Of a DNA stretch of 64,000 nt, positions 35,965 to 45,400 are shown one piece after another. Origin of the DNA: an uncultured Bacilli bacterium (lineage in GTDB: Bacteria > Bacillota_I > Bacilli_A > RF39 > UBA660). The translations under genes were made by a program, and so were the position numbers. The notes beneath the pieces are model-generated. The model was given only the letters and a program-made list of their open reading frames with translations. It had not been told where the DNA came from and searched no databases. The DNA lies in contig CALWAL010000005.1 in assembly GCA_944373145.1 (NCBI GenBank), forward strand, positions 62,001 through 126,000. Direction: 5' to 3'. Numbering within the stretch: position 1 is the stretch's first letter; each line of letters begins with the position of its first letter.

Positions 35965-36684
35965 TTGAGTGAATTAGTATTAGTTTTATTGTGTTCTAGT
36001 TTAACATTTTTAGCAACGATTTTAGGATCGGCCACTGTTTATTTTTTTAAAAATTTGGATAATAATTTTGAAAAAGTTTGCTTTGGTTTAGCTAGTGGTA
36101 TTATGATTGCTGCTTCTATATTTTCTTTGTTGTTACCTGCTATGGAACAAGCAAATTATTGGGTTTCTATTTGTGGAATTTTAATTGGCAGTTTGATTAT
36201 TTATATGTGTAAACTTGTTAATCGAAAAATTAAGAAAGATAATAAATCGTTATTTTTTTTCGCAGTAACTTTACATAATATTCCTGAAGGGATGATTGTA
36301 GGCTTGGCGTGTTCTTTAGCATTATCTGGAAATACAGTTACTAGTGCTTTAGCACTATCTTTAGGAATAGCAATTCAAAATATTCCTGAAGGAGCAGCAG
36401 TATCTTTACCAATGTTAAAGACTAAAAAAAATAAGCATCGAGCATTTTTATCTGGATTTATTTCAGCTATTGTTGAACCAATTAGTGCGATTATGATGTT
36501 TTTTTTAGCGCATTATCTTTCACAATTAATGCCTTTCTTTTTAAGCTTGGCAGCTGGAACAATGTTTTACGTTGTTGTTGATGAGTTGATTCCTGAAAGT
36601 AAAAAAAACAATTCTGATACTGGTGTAATATCATTTATGTTTGGCTTTTTGATTATGATGCTTTTAGATGTATCTTTAGGATAA
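35965..36684 (+). CDS. ZIP family metal transporter (ZupT-like)
   Basis: About 239 residues, eight membrane helices, with the two metal-site helices HNIPEGMIVGLA (IV) and QNIPEGAAVSLP (V). Helix IV has the usual H-N-x2-E; helix V carries Gln in place of the first His (QNIPEG), as in many ZupT proteins. Imports divalent metals such as zinc or manganese. Start taken at TTG five bases after AGGTGAT; the GTG at 35956 lies within that site. Confidence 0.9.
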   Translation: MSELVLVLLCSSLTFLATILGSATVYFFKNLDNNFEKVCFGLASGIMIAASIFSLLLPAMEQANYWVSICGILIGSLIIYMCKLVNRKIKKDNKSLFFFAVTLHNIPEGMIVGLACSLALSGNTVTSALALSLGIAIQNIPEGAAVSLPMLKTKKNKHRAFLSGFISAIVEPISAIMMFFLAHYLSQLMPFFLSLAAGTMFYVVVDELIPESKKNNSDTGVISFMFGFLIMMLLDVSLG

Positions 36685-36703
36685 AATATTTATATATATT
36701 AAT

Positions 36704-36741
36704 ATGAAAAAAACTAAATATTACCGTATTTAGTTTTTTTA
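36704..36741 (+). terminator. terminator after the ZIP gene
   Basis: AAAAAACTAAATA-TTACCG-TATTTAGTTTTTTT. Confidence 0.85.
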
Positions 36742-36830
36742 CACTTCTTCAAATCAACTATATATTAATAAAATTATTAAAAAAATGCAAATTATATATT
36801 ATTGTGATAAAATTGATATAGGTGAAGTTT

Positions 36831-37448
36831 ATGAATTTTGTAAAAAAATATTGGAAATATTTTATAATATTTATTTTATGTATTATCTTTTTTTCTTTGT
36901 TATTAAGTGTTTTGAATAAAAGTAATTTAGGCTTTGATAAAATGGTATATGAAGATTTTATTTTTAAGATAAGAAATGATGATCTAACAATGGTTTTAAA
37001 AATAATTACCTCTTTATCTAATCCTCTATTTTTAATTGTTTTAAGTGTCGTTATTTTTTTCCTTATCAAAAGTAAAAAGGAAAAAGGCTATTTTGTTTTT
37101 AATATATGTTTTATAACGTTAATTAATCAGCTTTTAAAATATTTAATTATTAGGCCACGGCCTGGTCTTAATGTTTTAATTCAAGAAAACGGTTATAGTT
37201 TTCCTTCTGGGCATGCAATGGCTTCTGTTGCTTTCTATGGATATTTAATTCATCTTTTGTGGCAGAGTAAATGGTCAAAAACATATAAATATATTGGGAC
37301 GGTTATTTTAATTGTTTTAATTTTAGCAATTTGTTTTAGTCGTATTTACTTAGGAGCACACTATACATCAGATATCATAGCTGGTATTTGTTTATCTTTA
37401 ATTCATTTGATTATTTATATTAGTATATTAAAAAAGAAGGAGAGTTAA
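36831..37448 (+). CDS. PAP2 family membrane phosphatase
   Basis: 205 residues, about six membrane helices, and the three PAP2 motifs: K-x6-RP (KYLIIRPRPG), PSGHAMAS and SRIYLGAHYTSD. Such enzymes dephosphorylate undecaprenyl pyrophosphate, phosphatidylglycerophosphate or phosphatidate. Being one base from an undecaprenol-kinase type gene, lipid-carrier recycling is the best guess. Start at the ATG after TAGGTGAAG; a GTG three codons earlier is part of the ribosome site. Confidence 0.9.
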   Translation: MNFVKKYWKYFIIFILCIIFFSLLLSVLNKSNLGFDKMVYEDFIFKIRNDDLTMVLKIITSLSNPLFLIVLSVVIFFLIKSKKEKGYFVFNICFITLINQLLKYLIIRPRPGLNVLIQENGYSFPSGHAMASVAFYGYLIHLLWQSKWSKTYKYIGTVILIVLILAICFSRIYLGAHYTSDIIAGICLSLIHLIIYISILKKKES

Positions 37449-37449
37449 T

Positions 37450-37860
37450 ATGTGGTTTTTAAAAAAACGAGAAATTACACCAATTTGGAAAAAAAGTAAA
37501 GTTAAGAAAATAAGAAATAGTTTTAAATATGCAGGCTCTGGTATTTTATCAGCTTTTAAATCTGAACTTAATATGCAAGTACATTTATGTATGATGTTCT
37601 TGGTTATTATATGTGGATTTTCTTTTAAAATATCATTAACAGAATGGCGAATTTGCATAATACTGTTTGGAATAGTTATTGGCTCTGAAATATTTAATAC
37701 CGCTATAGAAACGGTTGTTGATTTAGTTATGCCTAATATTAATGATAAAGCAAAAAAAGCTAAAGATTTATCGGCCGGAGCAGTTTTAGTAATTGCTATT
37801 TCGGCTGCTATTGTTGGCTTAACAATTTTTATTCCAAAAATTTTAGAACTATTTTGGTAG
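37450..37860 (+). CDS. DgkA family lipid kinase (undecaprenol kinase type)
   Basis: 136 residues with the DgkA core: SFKYAGSGILSAFKSELNMQVH, then E-I-F-N-T-A-I-E-T-V-V-D and AKKAKDLSAGAVLV. Gram-positive members phosphorylate undecaprenol with ATP. A basic 25-residue N-terminal extension precedes the core. It pairs with the PAP2 phosphatase in one operon (gap of one base). Confidence 0.92.
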   Translation: MWFLKKREITPIWKKSKVKKIRNSFKYAGSGILSAFKSELNMQVHLCMMFLVIICGFSFKISLTEWRICIILFGIVIGSEIFNTAIETVVDLVMPNINDKAKKAKDLSAGAVLVIAISAAIVGLTIFIPKILELFW

Positions 37861-37884
37861 AAAGTATTACTTTCTTTTTTTTAT
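37858..37884 (+). terminator. terminator after dgkA
   Basis: AGAAAGTA-TT-ACTTTCTTTTTTTT. Confidence 0.75.
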
Positions 37885-37920
37885 TTATATTTTAAGGTAT
37901 AATGATAGTGGAGTGGTTTT

Positions 37921-39516
37921 ATGTTAAACGTTTTAAAAAGAAGTCGTAAAAATCAAATCATTTTGACATTTGTTTTTAATACGATGCGTTATTTAGCTGA
38001 GTATGGAATTTCTTTTGCCTTTGCTTTATTTATAACTTCTCCTTTAACAACTTTTAAAGTTGAAAGTTTACTAATCACTTTAATTATTCTATTTCTAATT
38101 ACTTTGATTGCACAATATGGTTATTTTTATTATGCTGAAGTATTTTATTATCAATTGGAAATTAACTCTCAAGAATTATATTTTGATTACTTAACTAAGA
38201 TGGATAATAAGAGAATTGGTAATTATAATACCGGTTTTATTACGAGTTTAATTAATGAACACGCTATTAATACTCTTTGTGTAGTAAGTGATATAGCTGA
38301 AGTTTATACCCCTCTTATTATTGGTGTTGGTTCTTTTCTTTTTGTAACTTTTTCTAATTCTTTGTTATTAGGTGTAATTTCTTTTTTTTCATTTATTGTT
38401 ATTGTTATAATTCGCTTTTTTATGAACAAGAAAAAGCAAAAATTAACAGAAAAATATTATTTATCGCAATCATCTTACAAGGGAAAGTTAATTGATTTTA
38501 TCGCCAATATTAAAACGGTTATAAAATTAAATGGTGAAGAATTTGCCTATAATACTATAAAAAAAGAAAAAGATAGATGTGTATTAGATAAAGAAAAAGA
38601 GACTAAATATCAAGCATTAATTCAAACTGTTTTTGATTTATGTACTAATATGTTATATATTGTTCTTCTCATTTTTGCACTTAAAGATTTAGAAAATGGT
38701 ATTGATGTTATGGGGTATTTAATGTTTTATATGTCAGTAATGACAAAAGTTATCATGTCTTTAAAAAGTACCTCTAATGCTATTTCGAGAGTATTTAACT
38801 ATAACAGTAGTAAGAAAAAATTAAGAGAAGTTATAGGCATATTACAGAAAAAAGAAATTATTTCTAAGTTTGACAAATTAGAAATTATGTTTGGAAAATT
38901 TTCTTATGCAAATAGCGAGACAATTATAAATATTCCTTCTTTTAAAATATTTAAAGGTGATAAAGTTATTATTTTAGGAGAGTCAGGACAGGGGAAATCA
39001 ACTTTATTAAATATTTTAATGGGCATTTATGAACTAACAGATGGTCATTATTTGGTTGATGATGAAGAAAAAAAAGATTATGTTTTAGATGCCGTTTATG
39101 TTTCTCAAGAAATTGAAGTATTTAATTTAACTATTAGGGATAATTTATTATTGGGTAAAGATATTGCTGATGAGGTCATTTTAAATTTGTTTGAAGAAGC
39201 CGGACTATATGATTGGTATTTGAGTTTACCAGAAGGTTTAGATGAAATTATAGGTGAAAAAGGGATTAAGGTTTCTGTTGGACAAAAGCAGAGATTAAAT
39301 ATTATTAGAGGAATTTTAAATGATAAAGAATTATATATTTTTGATGAACCTACTTCAAATTTGGACGAATATTCAGAAGGGTTGATTATTAATTTGATTA
39401 ATAAATATTTAAATAATAAAACCTTTATTATTGTTACACATCGTACTAAATTAAATGAATTATGCTCAAAAAAATATGTTTTTAATAATCATACCCTTAG
39501 GAAAGTAGGAGATTAG
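37921..39516 (+). CDS. ABC exporter, fused permease-ATPase, first half
   Basis: 531 residues: six-helix exporter domain (1-310) and ATPase with LGESGQGKSTLLN (near 352), Q-loop VSQEIEVFNL, signature VSVGQKQR (near 451), IFDEPTSNLD and IIVTHRT. Immediately followed by a homologous full half-transporter, so the two probably form a heterodimer. The substrate cannot be read from sequence. RBS GGAGTGG. Confidence 0.92.
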   Translation: MLNVLKRSRKNQIILTFVFNTMRYLAEYGISFAFALFITSPLTTFKVESLLITLIILFLITLIAQYGYFYYAEVFYYQLEINSQELYFDYLTKMDNKRIGNYNTGFITSLINEHAINTLCVVSDIAEVYTPLIIGVGSFLFVTFSNSLLLGVISFFSFIVIVIIRFFMNKKKQKLTEKYYLSQSSYKGKLIDFIANIKTVIKLNGEEFAYNTIKKEKDRCVLDKEKETKYQALIQTVFDLCTNMLYIVLLIFALKDLENGIDVMGYLMFYMSVMTKVIMSLKSTSNAISRVFNYNSSKKKLREVIGILQKKEIISKFDKLEIMFGKFSYANSETIINIPSFKIFKGDKVIILGESGQGKSTLLNILMGIYELTDGHYLVDDEEKKDYVLDAVYVSQEIEVFNLTIRDNLLLGKDIADEVILNLFEEAGLYDWYLSLPEGLDEIIGEKGIKVSVGQKQRLNIIRGILNDKELYIFDEPTSNLDEYSEGLIINLINKYLNNKTFIIVTHRTKLNELCSKKYVFNNHTLRKVGD

Positions 39517-41127
39517 ATGGCAGAACTTTTTAAAATAACGAAAAAAAAGAAGTTAATAACTCTATTTATTTTAAAATTAATTTCATATTTAAGTTCTTTT
39601 GGAGTTTCTTTTGCCTATGCCAAGTATATTACTTCTCCTCTTACAGCTGACAAATTAAAATGTTTAATTACAAGTTTGATAATATTGTTCTTTATTAGTT
39701 TAATCAGCAATTATTTTTGTACAAAAATTCATGAATTATTTATCGTTGATTTAAAGTACGATATTGAATTGTATTATTTTAAACAATTAGATAATATTGA
39801 TTTTAATAATTTGAATGATATGCATACTGGATTTATCTATAATTTAATTGACAAAACCGCTTTTAGTTTCTATCGTATTATTGACGGCTTTTTAGAGTGT
39901 TATTTACCACTTATTATAGGAATTGGTGCTTTCATTTATATGACATTAAAGCAATCTTTTTTATTGGGCATCATTTCTTTAGTTATTTTTATTATAGCGG
40001 TTATTACTAGGTATATAATGACAAAAGACCGTGAAAAAATCAGAAAAGAACTTCATAGAAAGCACTCACTTTATACTGGTTCATTTATTGATTTTGCTTC
40101 TAATATTTTAACAGTAAAAAAACTTCGTATTGAAAAATTTGCTAAAGATACTTTGAGAAAAAAAGCAGATGATTTTTATAGTGATTTACAAATTTGTGAA
40201 ATTAAGCAAGCTAATATTCATACGATATTTGAAATTCTTATAGATAGTGTATATATTATTATTCTTTTAGCAATTCTAAATGATATTCGCCAAGGGGTAG
40301 ATGCGTTACCATTTTTGATTTTTTATATCAGTATTATGGGAAAAATTACATCTTCATTGCGAAGCATTACAAGAACTGTTGAATTAACTTTACGCTTTAA
40401 AAATGATAAATTACTTCTTACAGAAGCCATTGGCTATTTGAGATATTCTAAACAAGTGACATTTAATTCTCTTGAAATTATTAATGGAATATTTTCATAT
40501 AAAAATAAACCATTACAAATTAGAATTCCTCATTTTCTTATGAAAAAAGGCGATAAAGTAAGTGTAATGGGAGAATCAGGTCAAGGGAAAAGTACGATTT
40601 TAAACATTTTGGCCGGTTTTTACGAATTGAATGAAGGAACATTATTAGTTAATGGTGAAGAAATTTGCAATGAATTGGTTAAACCTGTTTTTATTTCGCA
40701 GGAAGTAGAACTTTTTGATTTGAGTATTCGTGATAATTTATGTTTGGGAAAACAAATTCATCAAAAAAAATTAGAACGTTTGCTTAAAGATGCCGGACTA
40801 TATGAATGGTATTTGAGTTTACCCAATGGTTTAGATGAATTAGTGGGCGAAAAAGGGGTTAAATTATCAATGGGACAGAAGCAAAGATTAAATATTATTA
40901 GAGGAATTTTAATTGATGCCGATTTATATTTTTTTGATGAACCAACATCTAATTTGGATAATTATTCAGAAGAAAAAATATATAAGATGATTGAAAAATA
41001 TTTAAAAGATAAATCATATGTTATTGTTACACATCGTGCTAATTTAAAAAGATTATGTGATAAACATTATGAGTTTAAAAATCATATTATGAAAGAGGTA
41101 AATTATGGAAAAGTATCAAGAAATTGA
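39517..41127 (+). CDS. ABC exporter, fused permease-ATPase, second half
   Basis: 536 residues, paralogous to the preceding gene along its full length (matching TSPLT at the N-terminus, LSLPxGLDEhhGEKG near the signature). Walker A MGESGQGKSTILN, signature LSMGQKQR, Walker B FFDEPTSNLD, H-loop VTHRA. Both subunits keep the Walker B Glu, so both sites may be active. It starts at the base after the previous stop and overlaps the tRNA-thiolase gene by 23 bases. Confidence 0.92.
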   Translation: MAELFKITKKKKLITLFILKLISYLSSFGVSFAYAKYITSPLTADKLKCLITSLIILFFISLISNYFCTKIHELFIVDLKYDIELYYFKQLDNIDFNNLNDMHTGFIYNLIDKTAFSFYRIIDGFLECYLPLIIGIGAFIYMTLKQSFLLGIISLVIFIIAVITRYIMTKDREKIRKELHRKHSLYTGSFIDFASNILTVKKLRIEKFAKDTLRKKADDFYSDLQICEIKQANIHTIFEILIDSVYIIILLAILNDIRQGVDALPFLIFYISIMGKITSSLRSITRTVELTLRFKNDKLLLTEAIGYLRYSKQVTFNSLEIINGIFSYKNKPLQIRIPHFLMKKGDKVSVMGESGQGKSTILNILAGFYELNEGTLLVNGEEICNELVKPVFISQEVELFDLSIRDNLCLGKQIHQKKLERLLKDAGLYEWYLSLPNGLDELVGEKGVKLSMGQKQRLNIIRGILIDADLYFFDEPTSNLDNYSEEKIYKMIEKYLKDKSYVIVTHRANLKRLCDKHYEFKNHIMKEVNYGKVSRN

Positions 41128-41965
41128 AAGAAGTATTATCAAAAAATATCGTAAAAATATTTGGAGTCGTTTTATTAAAGCCGTAAAAGAGTATTGCTTA
41201 ATTAATGAGAACGATAAAATTATGGTTTGCATATCAGGTGGTAAAGATTCCTTTTTAATGGCCAAATGCATTCAAGAAATTAAAAAACATGGTAAAATTA
41301 ATTTTGAGGCGGAATATGTAGTTATGAATCCAGGTTATAATATTGTTAATAAAGAACTTATTTTGAAAAACGCCAAAACATTGAATATTCCAATTAAAAT
41401 GTTTGATACTGATATTTTTGAAGTAGTTACTAAAGTTGATTTTAAAAGTCCTTGCTATCTATGTGCAAGAATGAGAAGAGGATATTTATATAGTAAAGCT
41501 CAAGAATTAGGATGTAATAAGATTGCCTTAGGACATCACTTTGATGATGTTATTGAAACGTCTCTTTTATCGATGTTTTATGGCGCTGAAGTTAAAACAA
41601 TGTTACCAAAATTGCACAGTGAAAATTTTGAAGGATTAGAATTAATTAGGCCTTTATATTTAGTAAAAGAAAAAGATATTTTATCGTGGGTTCGTAGCAA
41701 TGATTTAACTTTTTTAAATTGTGCTTGTCGTTTTACTGAAGAACATAAATCCGATGATGATAATACAAGTAAGCGCAAAGAAATGAAAAATTTAATTAAT
41801 TATATGCGTAAAACTAATCCCAATATTGATCATAATCTATTTACAAGTCTGGCCAATATTAATCTAAATGCCGTTTTAGGCTACAGACTAGATGGTGTTT
41901 TACATAGCTTTTTAGATGAATATGAGGAGACACCAATAAAAGAAAAAGATAAGAAAAGCCGTTAA
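41105..41965 (+). CDS. TtcA/TilS-superfamily tRNA-modifying ATPase
   Basis: 286 residues with a PP-loop VCISGGKDSFL (near 43) that activates a tRNA base by adenylation, and cysteines at PCYLCARMRRG and NCACRF that match the TtcA pattern of C-x2-C plus a distal Cys. LGHHFDDVIETSLL is the other conserved block. TtcA thiolates cytidine 32 using an Fe-S cluster. The overlap with the ABC gene suggests co-translation, though no functional link is obvious. Confidence 0.85.
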   Translation: MEKYQEIERSIIKKYRKNIWSRFIKAVKEYCLINENDKIMVCISGGKDSFLMAKCIQEIKKHGKINFEAEYVVMNPGYNIVNKELILKNAKTLNIPIKMFDTDIFEVVTKVDFKSPCYLCARMRRGYLYSKAQELGCNKIALGHHFDDVIETSLLSMFYGAEVKTMLPKLHSENFEGLELIRPLYLVKEKDILSWVRSNDLTFLNCACRFTEEHKSDDDNTSKRKEMKNLINYMRKTNPNIDHNLFTSLANINLNAVLGYRLDGVLHSFLDEYEETPIKEKDKKSR

Positions 41966-42355
41966 AACTTTTCAATAGATGTTGATTCAGTTGTAGCTAT
42001 TAAATATATTACCCATGATGTGAATGGTTATTATGATATTCCGGGTGGAAAAACGGCCATGGAAGCAGCAATTCGCAAATTTAAAGAGGAAACTAATATG
42101 GAAATATGTAATCTTTGTTATGTTGGAAATTTAATCTTAGAAAGTCTTAAAATTATCTTTGATAATAAATATAACGTAACTACACAAGTTACTTTAAAAC
42201 ATATAGCAAGGCGGATTAACCGTAGGAAATTAATATAGAAAATTCAAGTTTTAACACTACTGACTTCTGAATACTATAATAATTTAGTTAATTTAATAAA
42301 TTTCAACTATCATTTTATTTTAGATGAAAATAATAATATAATTGAGAAAAAATAA
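41966..42355 (+). pseudogene. decayed NUDIX hydrolase
   Basis: In frame directly after the previous stop codon there is a NUDIX domain without a start: VVAIKYITHDVNGYYDIPGG, then GGKTAMEAAIRKFKEET as the NUDIX box (Arg-Glu pair changed to K-F-K-E-E-T). After a stop near 42238 the C-terminal part continues in another frame (VLTLLTSEYYNNLVNLI, NYHFILDEN) to TAA at 42355. At least one frameshift and a missing 5' end make it a pseudogene. Confidence 0.75.
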
Positions 42356-42367
42356 TTGGAGGTAATT

Positions 42368-42838
42368 ATGGATTTATATCAAATATTTAAATGTTTAAAT
42401 ATTAATTATAGCCAAGTAGAACATGAGGCCGTATATACTGTTAAAGAAGCTAAAAAGTTAAATATTATAAGCAAAATAAATGGTTTGGGCTGTAAAAACT
42501 TATTTTTGAAAGATACACATAAAAGATATTTTTTAGTTATCTTGCAAGAAGACAAAAATATTAGAATAAATGAAATTGCTCATAAAATAGGAACAACACA
42601 TATGTCGTTTGCTAGTGAAGCTGAATTAATGCAAAATCTAGGTTTAATTAGTGGTAGTGTATCACCGTTTGGTATTATAAATGATAAAGATAATTTAGTC
42701 ACTATTGTATTAGATTCAGAATTAGTAGATAAAAAATTGTTATTTCATCCAAACCGTAACACAGCTACTTTAGCTATTGATTATGCTGATTTAATTAAAT
42801 TTATTAAATATGAAAATCATGATTTTATTTTACTGTAA
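42368..42838 (+). CDS. YbaK/ProX-type prolyl-tRNA editing protein
   Basis: 156-residue trans-editing domain: VEHEAVYTVKEAKKLN, GLGCKNLFLKD, YFLVILQEDKNIRI, ISGSVSPFGIIND, FHPNRNTATLAI. The Lys in KNLFLKD and the GSVSPFG loop are the conserved catalytic features. It hydrolyses Ala-tRNA(Pro) or related mischarged tRNAs. Start at the ATG after TTGGAGGTAATT. Confidence 0.93.
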   Translation: MDLYQIFKCLNINYSQVEHEAVYTVKEAKKLNIISKINGLGCKNLFLKDTHKRYFLVILQEDKNIRINEIAHKIGTTHMSFASEAELMQNLGLISGSVSPFGIINDKDNLVTIVLDSELVDKKLLFHPNRNTATLAIDYADLIKFIKYENHDFILL

Positions 42839-42905
42839 AGTAAAATAAAATGACTTTTTTTAAATCTTCTTTTTTGTTAAAATAATATTAGAAGAGAGTG
42901 ATAAA

Positions 42906-43619
42906 ATGCGTATAGCTGTTTTTTCAGATATTCATGGTAATTTACCAGCGTTAGAAAGTATTTTAAAAGATATTAAAACTAATAATATCAATCGTGTTAT
43001 TTGTTTAGGTGATGTGATTGGTATTGGGCCAGAACCAAAAGCTTGCCTCGATTTGATTATGAAAAATAATATTGAAATGGTATTGGGAAATCATGAATTA
43101 TACTATATTCGTGGAACAAAAATTGATCACACAATTTCTAATCAAGAATTGGAGCATTTCAAATGGATCTGGTCATGTTTAAGTAATGAACATTATAATT
43201 ATTTAAGACAAAAGCCATTGAGCATAACAATGGAAGTAAAAGGGCATAAATTTTTATTTCAACATTTTTTAATAAATAAGGATAAAGTTGATGATTATCC
43301 ATTTTATGGTTTTACAGTTTTAAAAGAAGCTACTATTAATACTTTAGTTGATAAATTAAATAGTGATTATATATTTATTGGTCATGAACATCGTCCTTAT
43401 GAAGTTACATACCACGATAAAGTATTATTTGATGGCGGAAGTAGTGGGTGTGTTTACAATGATATTACCCATTATACAATTATTGATATTGATGATGATG
43501 TAACTATTACACGACGTGAAATTAATTATAATCGTGATGCTTTAGTTAAGGCTTTCAAAATAAGTAATTATGCACTTAATGAGTATTTAGGAGAAAATTT
43601 CTTTGGAATAATAAAGTAA
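42906..43619 (+). CDS. calcineurin-like metallophosphoesterase
   Basis: 237 residues with all metal motifs: FSDIHGN, LGDVIGIGP, LGNHE and GHEHRP. Resembles YfcE/DUF2851-type bacterial phosphoesterases of unknown physiological substrate. RBS AGAGAGTGAT; single gene with its own terminator. Confidence 0.9.
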   Translation: MRIAVFSDIHGNLPALESILKDIKTNNINRVICLGDVIGIGPEPKACLDLIMKNNIEMVLGNHELYYIRGTKIDHTISNQELEHFKWIWSCLSNEHYNYLRQKPLSITMEVKGHKFLFQHFLINKDKVDDYPFYGFTVLKEATINTLVDKLNSDYIFIGHEHRPYEVTYHDKVLFDGGSSGCVYNDITHYTIIDIDDDVTITRREINYNRDALVKAFKISNYALNEYLGENFFGIIK

Positions 43620-43652
43620 AACTACACTTTAAATTTTAAGTTGTAGTTTTTA
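43617..43652 (+). terminator. terminator
   Basis: AAAACTACA and TTGTAGTTTTTA arms; the loop holds CTTTAAATTTTAAG. Confidence 0.8.
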
Positions 43653-43755
43653 TTTTTCATATAATGATAATTTTAGTCATTAACAATATTTTGTATTTTT
43701 GTATTAATTACATATAATCAATGTTCTTTTAATATATTTAATATAGGAGGTTAAA

Positions 43756-44688
43756 ATGAATAAAGTAGATAAACTTTTTAAAGAATTAATAAATAAGATT
43801 AATTTAATGACTAAAGAAGAAATTTATTTTAATATTAAAAAAAGTTTTGATAAAATTCCTATTGAAACAAAAAAATCAATTGAAGTGTTTTTTAATAAAT
43901 TTAATTATTGGGGAAAAATTGATTTAGAAAATAATAATTATGAAGCTTTATATGAAAAAGCTATTACTTTAAAGGAAAATACAGAACAATTTAATTGGCT
44001 TTATTTTACATTAAAGGATTATAAATCTAAGAAACTTTTATATGGTATTTTAAATAATTGGTTTTGTTATGATTTTAATACTGTTAAGCCTTGTTTAGGA
44101 ACTCCGTATAAGCATTATTTTGACTTAGATATAATTCCGCATTGTGAGAATGAAGTGATAGTTGATTTGGGAGCTTATACAGGGGATACTATCTTAGATT
44201 ATATTGATACTTATGGTGAAAATTCATATAATAAAATATATTGTTATGATATAACTGATGAAGTTTTCATATATTTAAAAAATAATTTATCTAAATATAA
44301 AAATATAATTTATCGGAAAAAGGCTATAAGCGATAAAATAGGTAATTTGTATTTAGAAGCCAATTCTTCTTCAATTTCAGCTAATAGGGTGTGTGAAGAA
44401 GGTGATATTTTGTTGGACAGTACAACTTTAGATGAAGATATAAAAGAAAAAGTTAGTATGATTAAAATGGATATTGAAGGACATGAAAAAAAAGCGTTAC
44501 TTGGAAGTATTAATCATATTAAAAATGATAATCCTAAATTATTAATTTCGGTTTATCATAATAATAATCATTTATGGGAATTGCCTAAATTAATTAATGA
44601 TATTAATCCTAATTATGATTATTATCTAAGATGTTATGGTAACTGTATATATCCAACTGAAATAGTTTTGTTTGCAATTCCAAAATAA
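43756..44688 (+). CDS. FkbM family methyltransferase
   Basis: 310 residues. A helical N-terminal region of about 120 residues precedes a class I SAM fold: VIVDLGAYTGDTILDYI (motif I, near 136), YCYDITDEVFIYLKNNL, MIKMDIEGHEKKALLGS and LLISVYHNNNHLW, which mark FkbM. Members O-methylate sugars or polyketides; the target here is unknown. RBS AGGAGGTTAAA, preceded by an A/T-rich region of about 100 bases. Confidence 0.9.
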   Translation: MNKVDKLFKELINKINLMTKEEIYFNIKKSFDKIPIETKKSIEVFFNKFNYWGKIDLENNNYEALYEKAITLKENTEQFNWLYFTLKDYKSKKLLYGILNNWFCYDFNTVKPCLGTPYKHYFDLDIIPHCENEVIVDLGAYTGDTILDYIDTYGENSYNKIYCYDITDEVFIYLKNNLSKYKNIIYRKKAISDKIGNLYLEANSSSISANRVCEEGDILLDSTTLDEDIKEKVSMIKMDIEGHEKKALLGSINHIKNDNPKLLISVYHNNNHLWELPKLINDINPNYDYYLRCYGNCIYPTEIVLFAIPK

Positions 44689-44713
44689 AAACTACATTTA
44701 AATGTAGTTTTAA
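44687..44713. terminator. bidirectional terminator
   Basis: AAAACTACATT/AATGTAGTTTT between convergent genes. Confidence 0.85.
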
Positions 44714-45333
44714 AATTTTCGATTGTTAAATTGGTTATTATTCAAGCGATTTTGATTGAAATTAGACTGGCTGTTGAATGGCTTAGGCATAGTATTTGTT
44801 GTATTAACATGATGTTTGGGGATGTTTAAAGGCTTTGGCATATCATTTAAAATTTGACTATCCTTTTTTGGTAATTCATGATTTTGATAGTTTAGTTTCG
44901 ATTGCTGTTTTAAATAAGTTGGATTTTTCATTAATTCAGCGGGTGTTAAAAATTGTTCATTATAATTAGCTTTTTCTTTATTGTTAATTAGTTTAAGGAT
45001 AAGAAGAATGAATAAAAGAATAACTGATAGTAATATAAATAGATTAATAATACTATTTAAATTCATTGGTAAAATTCTTTTAATTATAATTTTGTCATCA
45101 TTAATAATAGGATAATTGAAGTTTAAAATAACTATAATGATTAATAGCCAACCAACAATTTGGTGAATTGTTAAAGAACCAAGTAAGTAAATATTAGCTA
45201 AAGGGATATAAGCCATTGCCGTTTTTTTGTTTTCTTTTCTTTCATATATTTTGTTTATACATATACCTAAAATAAGATGCAATATAACTGCTAATATAAA
45301 AAGAAGATTAAAATAATTGTCAATAAAATTCAT
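44710..45333 (-). CDS. membrane protein with Asn/Gln/Pro-rich tail, unknown
   Basis: 207 residues: about four membrane helices in the first 125 (FNLLFILAVILHLILGICI, TIHQIVGWLLIIIVIL, IINLFILLSVILLFILLIL), then a polar tail with repeated PKPxN elements (MPKPLNIPKH, MPKPFNSQSN) and a final run of Asn. Start at ATG after GAGGTGTGTTT. No family recognised. Confidence 0.7.
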   Translation of the reverse strand: MNFIDNYFNLLFILAVILHLILGICINKIYERKENKKTAMAYIPLANIYLLGSLTIHQIVGWLLIIIVILNFNYPIINDDKIIIKRILPMNLNSIINLFILLSVILLFILLILKLINNKEKANYNEQFLTPAELMKNPTYLKQQSKLNYQNHELPKKDSQILNDMPKPLNIPKHHVNTTNTMPKPFNSQSNFNQNRLNNNQFNNRKF

Positions 45334-45400
45334 AAACACACCTCTTTACTATCAACATTATAGCACATATTTGATATAATAAAAATGAAGTAGGTGAATT

